A stretch of DNA of 64,000 nt. Source: Microtetraspora fusca (GTDB taxonomy: Bacteria > Actinomycetota > Actinomycetes > Streptosporangiales > Streptosporangiaceae). Below, piece by piece: positions 28,914 to 39,741 of the stretch. The notes below the pieces were generated by a model, which saw only the letters and a list, made by a program, of their open reading frames with translations, was not told the DNA's origin and searched no databases. How positions within the stretch are numbered: the stretch's first letter is position 1; each line of letters starts with the position of its first letter. The position numbers and the translations under genes were made by a program. The stretch spans positions 1-64,000 of the forward strand of contig NZ_BBYK01000041.1 in NCBI RefSeq assembly GCF_001570365.1. Reading direction: 5' to 3'.

Positions 28914-29894
28914 ATGGCCATGACGGGTGTGGTGAAGGACGAGCTGAGCCGCCTTTCGGTGCTGAAGCCCTGCTGCCGTAAGGCCGAGGTCTCGACGCTG
29001 TTGCGGTTCGCGAGCGGCCTTCACCTGGTGGGCGGACGGATCGTGATCGAGGCAGAGCTCGACACCAACGTCACAGCCCGCCGCCTGATCAGGGACATCG
29101 GCGAGGTGTTCGGCCACAAGGCCGAGGTGCTGGTGCTGGCCCCCGCGGGGCTGCGCAAGGGCTCGCGCTACGTCGTCCGCGTCTACCGCGACGGCGAGGC
29201 GCTGGCCCGGCAGACGGGCCTGATCGACAACCACGGCCGCCCGGTCCGCGGGCTGCCCCGCCAGGTGGTCTCGGGCGCGACGTGCGACGCGGAGGCGGCC
29301 TGGCGCGGCGCCTTCCTGGCGCACGGCTCGCTGACGGAGCCCGGACGGTCGATGTCGCTGGAGGTGACCTGCCCGGGACCCGAGGCGGCGCTGGCTCTGG
29401 TCGGCTCCGCCCGGCGGCTGAAGATCCACGCCAAGGCGCGCGAGGTGCGCGGCGTGGACCGGGTCGTGGTCCGCGACGGCGACGCGATCAGCGCCCTGCT
29501 CACCCGGCTCGGCGCGCACGACAGCGTGCTGGCCTGGGAGGAGCGGCGGATGCGCCGCGAGGTCCGGGCCACGGCGAACCGGCTGGCCAACTTCGACGAC
29601 GCCAACCTCCGCAGGTCGGCCAGGGCCGCCGTCGCGGCGGGCGCCCGGGTCCAGCGGGCGCTGGAGATCCTCGGCGACGACGCGCCCGAGCACCTGGTGA
29701 TCGCCGGGCGGCTCCGGGTCGAGCACAAGCAGGCGTCGCTGGAGGAGCTCGGCCAGATCGCCGACCCGCCGCTGACCAAGGACGCCATCGCGGGGCGGAT
29801 CAGGCGGCTGCTCGCGATGGCCGACAAGCGCGCCCAGGACCTGGGCATCGCCAACACCGAGGCCAACCTGACGGCCGAGATGCTGGCCCCCTGA
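28914..29894 (+). CDS. whiA: Sporulation regulator WhiA
   Basis: The 326-residue protein has a degenerate LAGLIDADG homing-endonuclease-like N-terminal part ([28 protein letters not shown] region) and a C-terminal helix-turn-helix ([20 protein letters not shown]). In Streptomyces WhiA works with WhiB to switch aerial hyphae to septation. ATG 28914 has a GGGGGAGGA ribosome-binding site; ATG 28920 is possible. Its presence fits a mycelial, sporulating actinomycete, though WhiA also occurs in non-sporulators. Confidence 0.95.
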   Translation: MAMTGVVKDELSRLSVLKPCCRKAEVSTLLRFASGLHLVGGRIVIEAELDTNVTARRLIRDIGEVFGHKAEVLVLAPAGLRKGSRYVVRVYRDGEALARQTGLIDNHGRPVRGLPRQVVSGATCDAEAAWRGAFLAHGSLTEPGRSMSLEVTCPGPEAALALVGSARRLKIHAKAREVRGVDRVVVRDGDAISALLTRLGAHDSVLAWEERRMRREVRATANRLANFDDANLRRSARAAVAAGARVQRALEILGDDAPEHLVIAGRLRVEHKQASLEELGQIADPPLTKDAIAGRIRRLLAMADKRAQDLGIANTEANLTAEMLAP

Positions 29895-29921
29895 CCTCGG
29901 CTTCCTCCTCGCACATTCATG

Positions 29922-29951
29922 GCGGCCGGTTTGCGCGTGCGAACCGGCCGC
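29922..29951 (+). terminator. Terminator after whiA
   Basis: GCGGCCGGTT (29922-29931) pairs exactly with AACCGGCCGC (29942-29951) around a 10-nt loop, followed by TTT. It separates the rapZ-yvcK-whiA unit from gap. Confidence 0.8.
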
Positions 29952-30013
29952 TTTGCCGTGCGCACCCCTCGCTGACGCCCGCTTTGCCGGTCCCGATCAG
30001 CGGTGGGGCCGCG

Positions 30014-31119
<1,106 letters not shown>

Positions 31120-31120
<1 letters not shown>

Positions 31121-32310
31121 TGCGGACCATCGACTCGCTCGACGTGAAGGGTCGGCGCGTGCTCGTGCGCGCCGACCTCAACGTCCCTCTCGACGGGGAG
31201 ACGATCACCGATGACGGGCGGATCCGCGCGTCGGTGCCGACGATCAGGAAGCTGCTCGACAGCGGCGCCAAGGTGATCGTCTGCGCCCACCTCGGCCGCC
31301 CCAAGGGATCGCCCACCCCGAAGTACTCCCTCGCGCCGGTCGCGCGCCGGCTGTCGGAGCTGCTCGGTGAGCACGTCGCGTTCGCCACGGACGTGGTCGG
31401 CGAGTCCGCGCAGGCCACCGTGGCCGCGCTGCAGGACGGCCAGGTGGCGCTCCTGGAGAACCTGCGCTTCGAGCCGGGTGAGGAGTCCAAGGACGACGAG
31501 GTCCGCGGCGCGTTCGCCGACCGGCTGGCCGCCCTGGCCGAGCTGTACGTCGGCGACGGCTTCGGCGCCGTCCACCGCAAGCACGCCAGCGTCTACGACG
31601 TGCCCAGGCGGCTGCCGCACGCGGCCGGCGGCCTGATCGTGGCCGAGGTCGAGGTGCTCAGGCGCCTCACCGAGGACCCGGCCCGTCCGTACGTGGTGGT
31701 GCTCGGCGGCGCGAAGGTCTCCGACAAGCTGGGCGTCATCGCCAACCTGCTGTCCAAGGTCGACCGGCTGCTGATCGGCGGCGGCATGGCCTACACCTTC
31801 CTCGCGGCGCAGGGCCACGAGGTCGGCGGCTCGCTGCTGCAGGAGGACCAGCTCGACCAGGTGCGCGGCTTCCTGGCGGAGGCGAAGGAGCGCGGCGTCG
31901 ATCTGGTGCTCCCGGTGGACGTGCTGGCGGCGACGGAGTTCGCGCCGGACGCGCCGCACGAGGCGGTGGACGCGACCGCGATCCCGGCCGACCGGCAGGG
32001 GCTCGACATCGGCCCGCGTACCCGCGAGCTGTTCGCCTCCAAGCTGGCCGACGCGCGGACCGTCTTCTGGAACGGCCCGATGGGCGTGTTCGAGTTCGAC
32101 GCGTTCGCGGGCGGCACCCGGGCCGTGGCCGAGGCGCTGATCGCCTCCGACGCGTTCACCGTGGTCGGCGGCGGCGACTCCGCGGCGGCCGTGCGCCGCC
32201 TGGGCCTGCCGGAGGACGGCTTCTCGCACATTTCCACCGGTGGCGGGGCGAGCCTCGAATACCTCGAGGGCAAGACCCTGCCCGGACTCGCAGCTCTGGA
32301 GGACTCGTGA
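31120..32310 (+). CDS. pgk: Phosphoglycerate kinase
   Basis: The 396-residue kinase begins with the conserved [13 protein letters not shown] and has [29 protein letters not shown] and the nucleotide-binding [15 protein letters not shown]. It regenerates ATP from 1,3-bisphosphoglycerate. ATG 31120 overlaps gap by 1 nt; its stop overlaps tpiA by 4 nt, so gap-pgk-tpiA are one coupled unit. Confidence 0.97.
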
Positions 32311-33089
32311 GCCGCAAGCCGCTCATCGCCGGCAACTGGAAGATGAACCTCAACCACCTCGAGGCCATCAACCTGGTGCAGAAGCTGGCGTTCTCCCTCA
32401 CCGCCAAGGACTTCGACGCCGTCGACGTCGCGGTCCTCCCGCCGTTCACCGACCTGCGCAGCGTGCAGACCCTGGTGGACGGGGACAAGCTCCAGATCAC
32501 GTACGGCGGGCAGGACCTGTCCCAGCACGACGCGGGGGCCTACACCGGGGAGATCTCCGGCGCGATGCTGGCCAAGCTCGGCTGCACCTACGTGCTGGTG
32601 GGTCACTCGGAGCGGCGGCAGTACCACGGCGAGGACGAGGCCGTGTGCAACGCCAAGGTGAAGGCGGCCTACCGGCACGGGATCACGCCGATCCTCTGCG
32701 TCGGCGAGGGCCTGCCGGTCCGCCAGGCCGGCGAGCAGGTGCCGCACACCCTGGCCCAGCTCGACGGCGCCCTCGACGGGATCTCCGCCGAGCAGGCGAA
32801 GTCCCTGGTCGTGGCGTACGAGCCGGTCTGGGCGATCGGGACCGGCGAGGTCGCCACCCCGGAGGACGCGCAGGAGGTCTGCGGGGCGATCCGGACGCGA
32901 CTCGCCGAGCTTTACGACGGCGAGGTGGCCGCGGCCGTCCGTATCCTTTACGGAGGATCGGTCAAGTCCGACAACATCGCCGGGATCATGGCACAGCCCG
33001 ACGTGGACGGCGCCCTCGTCGGAGGGGCCAGCCTCGACCCGGGTGGGTTCGTGAAGATTTCCCGCTTTGGCGAGATGTCGGCGGGCTGA
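32307..33089 (+). CDS. tpiA: Triosephosphate isomerase
   Basis: The 260-residue TIM barrel has Asn-Lys of [10 protein letters not shown] (catalytic Lys), the His in [13 protein letters not shown], the catalytic Glu in [14 protein letters not shown], and the phosphate loop [11 protein letters not shown]. It interconverts DHAP and glyceraldehyde-3-phosphate. GTG 32307 overlaps the pgk stop. A hairpin starts 11 nt after its stop. Confidence 0.97.
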   Translation: MSRKPLIAGNWKMNLNHLEAINLVQKLAFSLTAKDFDAVDVAVLPPFTDLRSVQTLVDGDKLQITYGGQDLSQHDAGAYTGEISGAMLAKLGCTYVLVGHSERRQYHGEDEAVCNAKVKAAYRHGITPILCVGEGLPVRQAGEQVPHTLAQLDGALDGISAEQAKSLVVAYEPVWAIGTGEVATPEDAQEVCGAIRTRLAELYDGEVAAAVRILYGGSVKSDNIAGIMAQPDVDGALVGGASLDPGGFVKISRFGEMSAG

Positions 33090-33099
33090 GCCGTTCGGA

Positions 33100-33127
33100 G
33101 GGTGCGACTTGACAACAAGTCGTACCC
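33100..33127 (+). terminator. Hairpin downstream of tpiA, overlapping a -35 box
   Basis: GGGTGCGACTT (33100-33110) pairs with AAGTCGTACCC (33117-33127) with one G-T pair and a GACAAC loop. No T-run follows, so it may be a weak terminator, mRNA-stabilising 3' end or operator. Its loop and left arm contain TTGACA (33109-33114). Confidence 0.5.
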
Positions 33128-33136
33128 TCATAGGGC
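33109..33136 (+). promoter_or_regulatory. Putative secG promoter
   Basis: A perfect TTGACA (33109-33114) is followed at 16-nt spacing by TAGGGC (33131-33136). This would place the start about 60 nt before GTG 33199. The -10 lacks the final T. Confidence 0.5.
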
Positions 33137-33198
33137 AAGATTGAATCGTCACACCGCTGGTGTCGCGCACCTGCGCGAGTCATAGGAACAGGTCAACG

Positions 33199-33429
33199 GT
33201 GATTATCGGAATCTCCATCGCCCTCATTCTGTCGAGCGCCCTGATGGTGCTGCTCGTGTTGCTGCACAAGGGCAAGGGTGGTGGTCTCACGGACATGTTC
33301 GGCGGCGGGTTCTCGTCGTCGTTCGGCGGGTCGGCGGTGGTCGAGCGCAACCTCGACCGCCTCACGATCATCACAGGCGTGGTGTGGTTCGTCTGCATCA
33401 TCGCGCTGGGCCTGCTGCTCAAGCCGTAA
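33199..33429 (+). CDS. secG: Preprotein translocase subunit SecG
   Basis: The 76-residue protein has the SecG layout: TM1 (IIGISIALILSSALMVLLVL), the conserved LHKGKGGGLTDMFGGG loop, and TM2 near the C-terminus. It supports SecYEG-mediated export. GTG 33199 gives the standard short N-terminus; an AGGAACAGG purine stretch lies upstream. It lies after tpiA as in other actinomycetes. Confidence 0.95.
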   Translation: MIIGISIALILSSALMVLLVLLHKGKGGGLTDMFGGGFSSSFGGSAVVERNLDRLTIITGVVWFVCIIALGLLLKP

Positions 33430-33555
33430 CGGCCGTAACGCCAAAAACGGTCAGGCTGTAAAAAATCGGGCAGAAATGGCTCATCTGCGGCGACACGTGA
33501 CATAGATTCATCTTTCCCCCGTGTCCCGCGGGGCGTGAGAGCGAGGAGTTCATTC

Positions 33556-33903
33556 GTGGGTAGTGGCAACGCGATCCGTGGCAGCCGAGTCGGTGCGGGC
33601 CCCATGGGGGAGGCCGAACGCGGCGAGGCGGCCCCCCGAGTGCGGGTCTCGTTCTGGTGCGCGAACATGCACGAGACGCGTCCCAGCTTCGCCAGCGACG
33701 CGGCCATCCCTGAGCACTGGGACTGCCCCCGGTGCGGGCTGCCGGCCGGTCAGGACGAGGCGAACCCGCCCGCTCCGCCGCGAAACGAGCCGTACAAGAC
33801 GCATCTCGCGTACGTGAAGGAGCGGCGCAGCGACAAGGACGGCGCGCAGATCCTGGCCGAGGCCCTGGAGCGGCTGCGGTCCTCGTCGCGTCCGATCTAC
33901 TAG
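33556..33903 (+). CDS. rbpA: RNA polymerase-binding protein RbpA
   Basis: The 115-residue protein matches RbpA: N-terminal GSGNAIRGSRVGAGPMGEAE, a Cys-containing zinc-ribbon-like core (FWCANMH and WDCPRCGLPAG), and the sigma-interacting basic tail (YKTHLAYVKERRSDKDG). RbpA stabilises the open complex with principal sigma factors and contributes to rifampicin tolerance. GTG 33556 has GAGGAG 7 nt upstream. A TAGATT box lies at 33503-33508 without a clear -35. Confidence 0.95.
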   Translation: MGSGNAIRGSRVGAGPMGEAERGEAAPRVRVSFWCANMHETRPSFASDAAIPEHWDCPRCGLPAGQDEANPPAPPRNEPYKTHLAYVKERRSDKDGAQILAEALERLRSSSRPIY

Positions 33904-33938
33904 CCGCATCGCACCCAGGCCCGTCTCACGGTATCGCG

Positions 33939-33973
33939 CGAGGCCCCCGTTCCCCTGTGGAACGGGGGCCTCG
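33939..33973. terminator. Bidirectional terminator between rbpA and amidohydrolase
   Basis: CGAGGCCCCCGTTCC (33939-33953) pairs exactly with GGAACGGGGGCCTCG (33959-33973) around CCTGT. It sits between convergent genes. The T-run is short. Confidence 0.85.
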
Positions 33974-34019
33974 TCGTGTCCGGGCTGAGCCGTACGAGCG
34001 GGCGAACCGGGAACCGCCG

Positions 34020-35636
34020 TCAGCGGGCCGTGTTGTCCGCGACGCACTCCCCGTCGACGAAGGTCATCCGCACGCCGGTCGTCCAGATGTCCGTGGGGTC
34101 GAGGGCGAAGGGATCGCGGTCGAGCACGACCAGGTCGGCGGGACGGCCCTCCTCGATCACCCCGGCGGGCGAGCGGTTCAGCCAGGCCGACCCGGCGGTG
34201 TACGCCGTCAGCGCGGTGCGCAGGTCGATGCTCTGGCCGGGAAGGAACGGGGTCTGCGCGGTCGGGTAGGACGCGTGGACCGAACTGCCGGGTTCGGTCC
34301 GGTTGACCGCCACGTGGACCGCCTGCAGCGGGTCGGCGGATGTGACCGGCCAGTCCGATCCGGCCGCCAGCCGGGTGCCGTGCCGTACGAGATCGGCGAA
34401 GGGGTACTGCCAGGCCGAGCGCTCCTCGCCCAGGTAGGGGATGCACAGCTCGTCCATCTGGGCGTGGTGCGTGGCCCACAGCGTCTGGAGGTTCGCGGTG
34501 ACGCCGAGGGCGGCGAAGCGCGGCACGTCCTGGGGCGTGACGATCTGCAGGTGGGCGATGTGGTGCCGGTTCTGCGGGGACGTGCCGGTGAGCGCGTCCA
34601 GCGCCTCCCGCACGGCGCGCTCCCCGATGGCGTGGAAGTGCACCTGGAACCCGTGGGCGTCGAGCTCCTTGACGTACCCCTTGAGGAGCTCCGGGTCCAC
34701 GTACGACAGGCCGGTGCCGCCGCAGCGGCAGTAGGGCTCGATGACGGCGGCGGTGAAGTTCTCCGCGATGCCGTCCTGCATGATCTTCACTGAGGTGGCG
34801 CGGAAGCGGTCGAGGCCCTCGGCGCGGGCGCGCCGCTCCAGCAGCTCGGGGATCTGCTCGGCCCCGCGGGCGCGGTCCCACCACAGGGCGCCCACCACGC
34901 GGGCCTTGAGACGGCCGCTGGAGGCCGCGGAGAGGTACGCGGGAAGCTGGTCGTCCGAGCCCGCGTAGGAGCCCACGATGGCGTCCTGCCACCCGGTGAC
35001 GCCGAGGGTGAACAGGTACTGCTGCGCCTCCAGCAGGGCCGCCTCGACGTCGGCGGCGGTCGGGCGCGGCGTGAGCAGGCCGACGAGGTCCATCGCCCCC
35101 TCGTGCAGGACGCCGCTCGGGGTGCCGTCGGGGTCGCGCTCGATCCGCCCGTCGGCCGGGTCGGGCGTGTCCTTGGTGATCCCGGCCAGTTCGAGGGCGC
35201 GCGTGTTGACCCACGCCGCGTGGTGGTCGCGCTGGATCAGGTACGCGGGCCGGTCGAGGAAGTCGAGCTGGGTGCGGTGGGGGAGCCCGCCGGGGAAGGC
35301 CGCCATGTCCCAGCCGCCGCCGCTGATCCACGTCTTCTCGGGGTGCGCGGCGGCGAACGACGCGATCCGCGCCAGATATTCGTCGAGGCCGTAGATCTCG
35401 GCCAGGTCGCAGGCGGCCCGCTCCAGTCCCGCCTGCACGGGGTGGATGTGGGCGTCGACGAAGCCCGGCGTCAGCAGCCCGCCGCGCAGGTCCACCGGCT
35501 CGGCGCCGGGCGAGAGCCGTACGAGGTCGGACTCGGCGCCGACGGCGGCGATGACGCCGTCGCGCACGAGCACCGCCTCGGCGAATCCGCCGGGGGTGAG
35601 GACCCGGCCGCCGCGGAACAGGATGGAGGAGCTCAC
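34020..35636 (-). CDS. YtcJ-like amidohydrolase (amidohydrolase family 3)
   Basis: The 538-residue enzyme has the metal-binding HxH of GFVDAHIHPVQAG, a second site region FHAIGERAVREALD with preceding HFH, and AAGSDWPVTSADPL with the catalytic Asp; the composite beta-sandwich ends with EGRPADLVVLDRDP. YtcJ-type enzymes hydrolyse N-acyl or imide bonds, but specificity is unknown. GTG 35636 is the likely start. It may be co-transcribed downstream of the FAD oxidase on the same strand, with a 107-nt gap. Confidence 0.88.
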   Translation of the reverse strand: MSSSILFRGGRVLTPGGFAEAVLVRDGVIAAVGAESDLVRLSPGAEPVDLRGGLLTPGFVDAHIHPVQAGLERAACDLAEIYGLDEYLARIASFAAAHPEKTWISGGGWDMAAFPGGLPHRTQLDFLDRPAYLIQRDHHAAWVNTRALELAGITKDTPDPADGRIERDPDGTPSGVLHEGAMDLVGLLTPRPTAADVEAALLEAQQYLFTLGVTGWQDAIVGSYAGSDDQLPAYLSAASSGRLKARVVGALWWDRARGAEQIPELLERRARAEGLDRFRATSVKIMQDGIAENFTAAVIEPYCRCGGTGLSYVDPELLKGYVKELDAHGFQVHFHAIGERAVREALDALTGTSPQNRHHIAHLQIVTPQDVPRFAALGVTANLQTLWATHHAQMDELCIPYLGEERSAWQYPFADLVRHGTRLAAGSDWPVTSADPLQAVHVAVNRTEPGSSVHASYPTAQTPFLPGQSIDLRTALTAYTAGSAWLNRSPAGVIEEGRPADLVVLDRDPFALDPTDIWTTGVRMTFVDGECVADNTAR

Positions 35637-35743
35637 GATCGCCCTCTTTCTTCATGTGCTCATGGGTCGTTCCACGTCATCCGCGCCGACGTGGTGGCGA
35701 AACGGTATCCGCGCGCCCGGAGTGCCCGGACGCGCGGGAGAGG

Positions 35744-37141
35744 TCAGTGACCGGTGATCATGTCGGCGACGCGGGCCAGCACGGAGGTCGTGCGCATGCC
35801 CCCGGCCTCGCGGGCGTCGGCGACGCGGTACAGGCGGTACATCGAGTGGACCCCGAGCCAGCGCAGCGGCTCCGGCTCCCAGGCGCGGACGCGGCGGCCC
35901 ACCCAGGGCAGGCCGGTGAGCGGCGTCTCCCGCCCGAGCACCAGGTCGCGCAGCGTCCGCCCGGCCAGGTTGGTCGTGGTCACGCCGTGCCCGGTGTATC
36001 CGCCCGCCCAGCCGAGCCCCGTCGCGCGGTCCAGGCCCACGGTCGCGCACCAGTCGCGCGGCACGCCGAGGACGCCCGACCATGCGTGCGCCACCCGGGA
36101 GGACGCCACGGCGGGGAAGAACGACGTCAGCAGGCCCCACAGCGCGTCCACGGTCCAGTCGTGGGTGTGGCCGCGGTCGTCCACGCGCGAGCCGTACAGG
36201 TAGGGGCGGCCGCGCCCGCCGAACGCGATGCGGTCGTCCGCGGTGCGCTGCGCGTACATGTAGTAGTGCGCCATGTCCCCGAGCAGTTCGCGGCCCTCCC
36301 AGCCGATCGTCTCCCACACCTCGGGCGGCAGCGGCTCGGTGACGATCAGCGAGCTGTTCATGGGGAGCCAGTCGCGGTGGTGGCCCGGGATCGTGGCGGT
36401 GAACCCCTCCGTGCAGCGCAGCACGTGCGCGGCCCGCACGGCGCCGTACGGCGTGACCGCGCGGCCCGGCTCGATCTCCGTCACGGGCGTGCCCTCGAAG
36501 AGGTCCACGCCCAGGGCGCGTACGGCGTCCGCGAGCCCTCGGGCGAGCTTGGCGGGCTGGACCCGGGCGCAGTGCGGGCTCCAGGTGGCGGCGACCGCTC
36601 CCGACACGCGCAGCCGCTCGTCCCTCTCGGCGGGCGTGAGCAGGCGGACGTCCTCCTCGGTCCAGCCCCACTCACGCTGCCCGGCGATCTCGGCGCGCAG
36701 CCGGGCCTCCTGAGCCGGGCCCCGCGCGACGTTGAACAGCCCTCCCTTGACGATGTCCGCGTCGATGCCCTCGGCGGCGCAGACCGCGATGACCTCGTCG
36801 ATCGCGGCGAACATCTCCCGCTGCAACCGCTGGGTGGCCTCCCGTCCGTGGGTCTTGGCGTACCGCTCCGGCGAGCCCGCGAGCGCCCCCGTCAGCCAGC
36901 CGCCGTTGCGTCCGGACGCGCCGAACCCGGCGAACTCCTTCTCCAGGACCGCCACCCGCAGGGAGGGGTCGGCCTTCTTCAGGTAGTAGGCGGTCCACAG
37001 GCCGGTGTAGCCCCCGCCGACGATCGCGACGTCCACCTCCCTGTCGCCGTCGAGCCGGCCGCCGGGGGCGGGGATACCCAGGGATCGATACCAGAAGGAC
37101 ACATCGCCGTTGACGAAATCTGGGGACAGCGGAGCGTTCAT
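35744..37141 (-). CDS. FAD-dependent amine oxidoreductase (DAO/PuuB-like)
   Basis: The 465-residue flavoprotein starts with a Rossmann motif VAIVGGGYTGLWTAYYLKKA, then EKEFAGFGASGRNGGW, and ends with AGGYTGHGVTTTNLAGRTL, hallmarks of the D-amino-acid/gamma-glutamylputrescine oxidase family. It would oxidise an amine or amino acid in the cytosol. ATG 37141 follows an AGGA purine stretch. A longer frame to 37267 has no extra conservation and is not used. Divergent from the ACT-GNAT gene. Confidence 0.87.
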   Translation of the reverse strand: MNAPLSPDFVNGDVSFWYRSLGIPAPGGRLDGDREVDVAIVGGGYTGLWTAYYLKKADPSLRVAVLEKEFAGFGASGRNGGWLTGALAGSPERYAKTHGREATQRLQREMFAAIDEVIAVCAAEGIDADIVKGGLFNVARGPAQEARLRAEIAGQREWGWTEEDVRLLTPAERDERLRVSGAVAATWSPHCARVQPAKLARGLADAVRALGVDLFEGTPVTEIEPGRAVTPYGAVRAAHVLRCTEGFTATIPGHHRDWLPMNSSLIVTEPLPPEVWETIGWEGRELLGDMAHYYMYAQRTADDRIAFGGRGRPYLYGSRVDDRGHTHDWTVDALWGLLTSFFPAVASSRVAHAWSGVLGVPRDWCATVGLDRATGLGWAGGYTGHGVTTTNLAGRTLRDLVLGRETPLTGLPWVGRRVRAWEPEPLRWLGVHSMYRLYRVADAREAGGMRTTSVLARVADMITGH

Positions 37142-37332
37142 GAGGCATATCCTGCTATATCCGTACCAGCTGGAGAACCTCGCTGCGGAAGTCGTTGCGA
37201 AACGTCGGCTGGCGTGCCGATAACGTCGCCCATGACAGGATTTTCCAGGGTGAAACGGTCGGCACACCTTCGTGTAGCAATCGCGTAACAGATCTACGAC
37301 AGGATTGCCTCAACACGGAGGGAGCGGTATCG

Positions 37333-38364
37333 ATGGGGTTCTTGCGGATCAGGACGACGGTGGACGAGCGGCCCGGGCGGCTGGCCTCGCTGGCGACGGC
37401 GTTGGCCGACAAGGGCGGGAACATCCTCGGCCTGTCCGTCCAGCCGGACACGGACGGCACGGTGGACGAGTTCGTCGCCGAGATCCCCGCCTCCGCCGAG
37501 ACCGTGCGCGCCGCCCTGGAGTCCGCCGGCGGGCGCCGCGTCCAGGTCGTCTCCGCGACCGCCCACGACCTCACCGACGAGCCCACCCGCGCGCTGCTGC
37601 TCGCCGCCCGCCTGCGCTCCACGCCCTGGCGGCTCCCGGAGATCCTGCGCGAGCTGATGCGGGCCGACGACGCCCGCTGGGTCTACGGTGGCGACCTCTC
37701 CGACCTGCCCGACCCGACCCTGCTCACGGTGCCCGTGGCGCCGAAGCGCGCGATCCGGCTGCGCCGGGCGGGGCTGCCGTTCACCCTCACGGAGGCGGCC
37801 CGCGCCGCCGCGCTCGTACGGCTCGCGCAGCCGCCCGCCGAGGCGCAGAGGTCCGAGCGGCCGGTACGGCTCGGCGACGGCACCGAAGTCGTGATCAGGC
37901 CGCTGACCTCGCTCTACCGCGAGGCGGTCCGGGACCTGCACGAGCGCTGCTCGCCCGAGTCCCGCAGGTTCCGCTACTTCACGTCCATGCCGACGCTGCC
38001 GCCCCGGATGTTTGAACGGCTCTGCGACCGCGACCGCGGCCACTCCCTCGTGGCCGGGCACGACGGCCAGGTGGTCGCCATGGCCAACCTGCAGTTCGGC
38101 GCGGAGCCCGGAACCGCCGAGATGGCCCTGCTGGTGGAGGACCGCTGGCAGGGACGCGGCCTCGGCGCGATCCTCGCCCGGATGCTTCTGGAGGCGGCGC
38201 GCGACCTCGGCCTCGCGGAGGTCAGGGCCTCGTTCCTGTCCGACAACGCCCGCATGCGGGCGCTCCTGCTCTCCCTCGGCGCCACGCTCACCTACACCGA
38301 GGACCCCGGTGTGGTCGAGGCGCGGATGCCCGTGGGCGTGGCGACGACAAGCTCCCCGAGCTGA
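37333..38364 (+). CDS. ACT-domain GNAT acetyltransferase (AAPatA-like)
   Basis: The 343-residue protein fuses an N-terminal ACT domain (residues ~4-75, RIRTTVDERPGRLASLATAL) to a linker and a C-terminal GNAT domain (from ~residue 180) with the acetyl-CoA loop DRWQGRGLGAILARML. Actinomycete ACT-GNAT enzymes are amino-acid-responsive protein lysine acetyltransferases (AAPatA type; family knowledge). A GGAGGGAG ribosome-binding site precedes ATG 37333. The inducing amino acid and target proteins are unknown. Confidence 0.87.
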   Translation: MGFLRIRTTVDERPGRLASLATALADKGGNILGLSVQPDTDGTVDEFVAEIPASAETVRAALESAGGRRVQVVSATAHDLTDEPTRALLLAARLRSTPWRLPEILRELMRADDARWVYGGDLSDLPDPTLLTVPVAPKRAIRLRRAGLPFTLTEAARAAALVRLAQPPAEAQRSERPVRLGDGTEVVIRPLTSLYREAVRDLHERCSPESRRFRYFTSMPTLPPRMFERLCDRDRGHSLVAGHDGQVVAMANLQFGAEPGTAEMALLVEDRWQGRGLGAILARMLLEAARDLGLAEVRASFLSDNARMRALLLSLGATLTYTEDPGVVEARMPVGVATTSSPS

Positions 38365-38410
38365 ACCCGGTCACAGGGATCATCCCGGCGTGCGGCGGCT
38401 CAGGAGGTCG

Positions 38411-38770
38411 CTACCGCCGCCGGCGCTGGCCGAGGGCGTAGGCGACGTTGACCGCGACGATGCCGGTCCACACGATCACCAGCCCCGGTATGCCGGCGGA
38501 GAACGTGGCCGCGCCGGTGAGCGGGATGGAGATGCCGAGCGAGCCGAGGGCAAGACCGAGGTGGCGCTTGCGGTCCTGCTGCTCCGCCCACGTGGAGTGG
38601 CGCGGGTCGGGGAGCCGGCTGTCGGCTTCCGCCTTGACACGTTGCGCGATGGTGGCCTCGATGCGGTCGAGGAAGGCCTCCGTCAGCGCGGATTCGTATT
38701 CGGGACCGAGCTCGCGGCGGGCCTCGACGGTCGCGCGCAGCTCGTCGCGGGGCAGGGGGGCGTCCGGCAT
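38411..38770 (-). CDS. Small membrane protein with charged N-terminus
   Basis: The 119-residue product has a charged helical first half (RDELRATVEARRELGPEYES, AFLDRIEATIAQRV) and two hydrophobic segments near residues 72-90 and 93-112, ending RRRR. It resembles unnamed actinomycete integral membrane proteins. A 2-TM topology with a cytosolic helical domain is inferred. ATG 38770 is the only start. Convergent with the ACT-GNAT gene, divergent from the frameshifted gene. Confidence 0.75.
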   Translation of the reverse strand: MPDAPLPRDELRATVEARRELGPEYESALTEAFLDRIEATIAQRVKAEADSRLPDPRHSTWAEQQDRKRHLGLALGSLGISIPLTGAATFSAGIPGLVIVWTGIVAVNVAYALGQRRRR

Positions 38771-38840
38771 AGGTCCAATCTGCCAGATTTCCCGCGATCA
38801 CGCGCCTACCGGCGGCCGAGATCGCGGGTAGAGATCGAGG

Positions 38841-39741
38841 GTGGACCTCAACGCGGCCGCCGACCGGCTGTACGGCCTGCCACCGAACGAGTTCACCGCC
38901 GCGCGCGACGCGCTGGCCAAGGAGATCAAAGCCGCGGGAAACGCCGACCTGGCCCGTGAGGTCGGGAACCTGCGCCGCCCCACCGTCGCGGCCTGGGCGG
39001 TGAACCAGGCGGTGCGGCGCCATCCCGAGGAGATCGGCGAGCTGCTCGACCTCGGGGAGCGGCTGCGGACGGCCTGGCACGAGCAGGACGCGGAGGCGCT
39101 CTCGGAGTTGACCGGCCGGCGTTCCGAGCTGACCGGGCGGCTCTCCCGCCTCATCGCCGAAGACGCCGAGGCCGGGGGGCGCCGCCCGGCCGCCCTTCCC
39201 GAGGTCGAACAGACGCTCGACGCCGCCATCGTGGACGCGGACGCCGCCGAGCGGGTGCGCCAGGGACGCCTGACAGCCCCTCTGAGCTACAGCGGCTTCG
39301 TCCCCGCCCCGATTGCCCCGCACGGCCCGTACGGGCGCGCCAGGACGCCCTGAGAGGCCGCGCGCACGCGAGCGCGTACGACGCGAGCCGGAGCGGGAAG
39401 CCGCGGAGGGCCGGGCGGGGGAGCGGCGAGAGCGGGAACGGCAGGCCCGGGAGCGCCGGGCCGAGGCGCTGCGGCGCGCCGCCGAGGAGGCCGACCGGGC
39501 CGCCGCGGAGGCGGAGGCGCGCCACGCCGAGTGGACCGCCGAGAGGGAGGCGGCGGCTGGTGAGCGCGACCGGCGCGCCGCCGAGGTGGCCGCCCTGGAG
39601 GACCGGCTCGCCGCGGCCAGGGAACGCCTGGAAGACGCCGAGCAGCGGCTGCGCGTGGCCGAGCGGGACGAGGCGACGGCCGCGCGGGCCGCCGCGACCG
39701 CCCGTGAGAAGGCCACCCACGCCCGCGCCACCCTGCCCTGA
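38841..39741 (+). pseudogene. Conserved actinobacterial coiled-coil protein split by a frameshift
   Basis: Two frames overlap: 38841-39353 encodes the N-terminal part (AAADRLYGLPPNEFTAARDA, RRPTVAAWAVNQAVRRHP, LTAPLSYSGFV), and 39313-39741 in the next frame encodes the Arg/Glu/Ala coiled-coil C-terminal half. Homologues recalled from other actinomycetes carry both halves in one protein of ~300 residues. A single-base indel near 39290-39353, in a C-rich run, explains the split. It could be a real pseudogene, a sequencing error or, less likely, programmed slippage. The function is unknown. Confidence 0.75.

Noticed and set aside
33550-35655. 701-codon antisense/overlapping frame over the amidohydrolase
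   Set aside because: Another frame of the same strand region; the 538-codon frame contains the metal-binding motifs.
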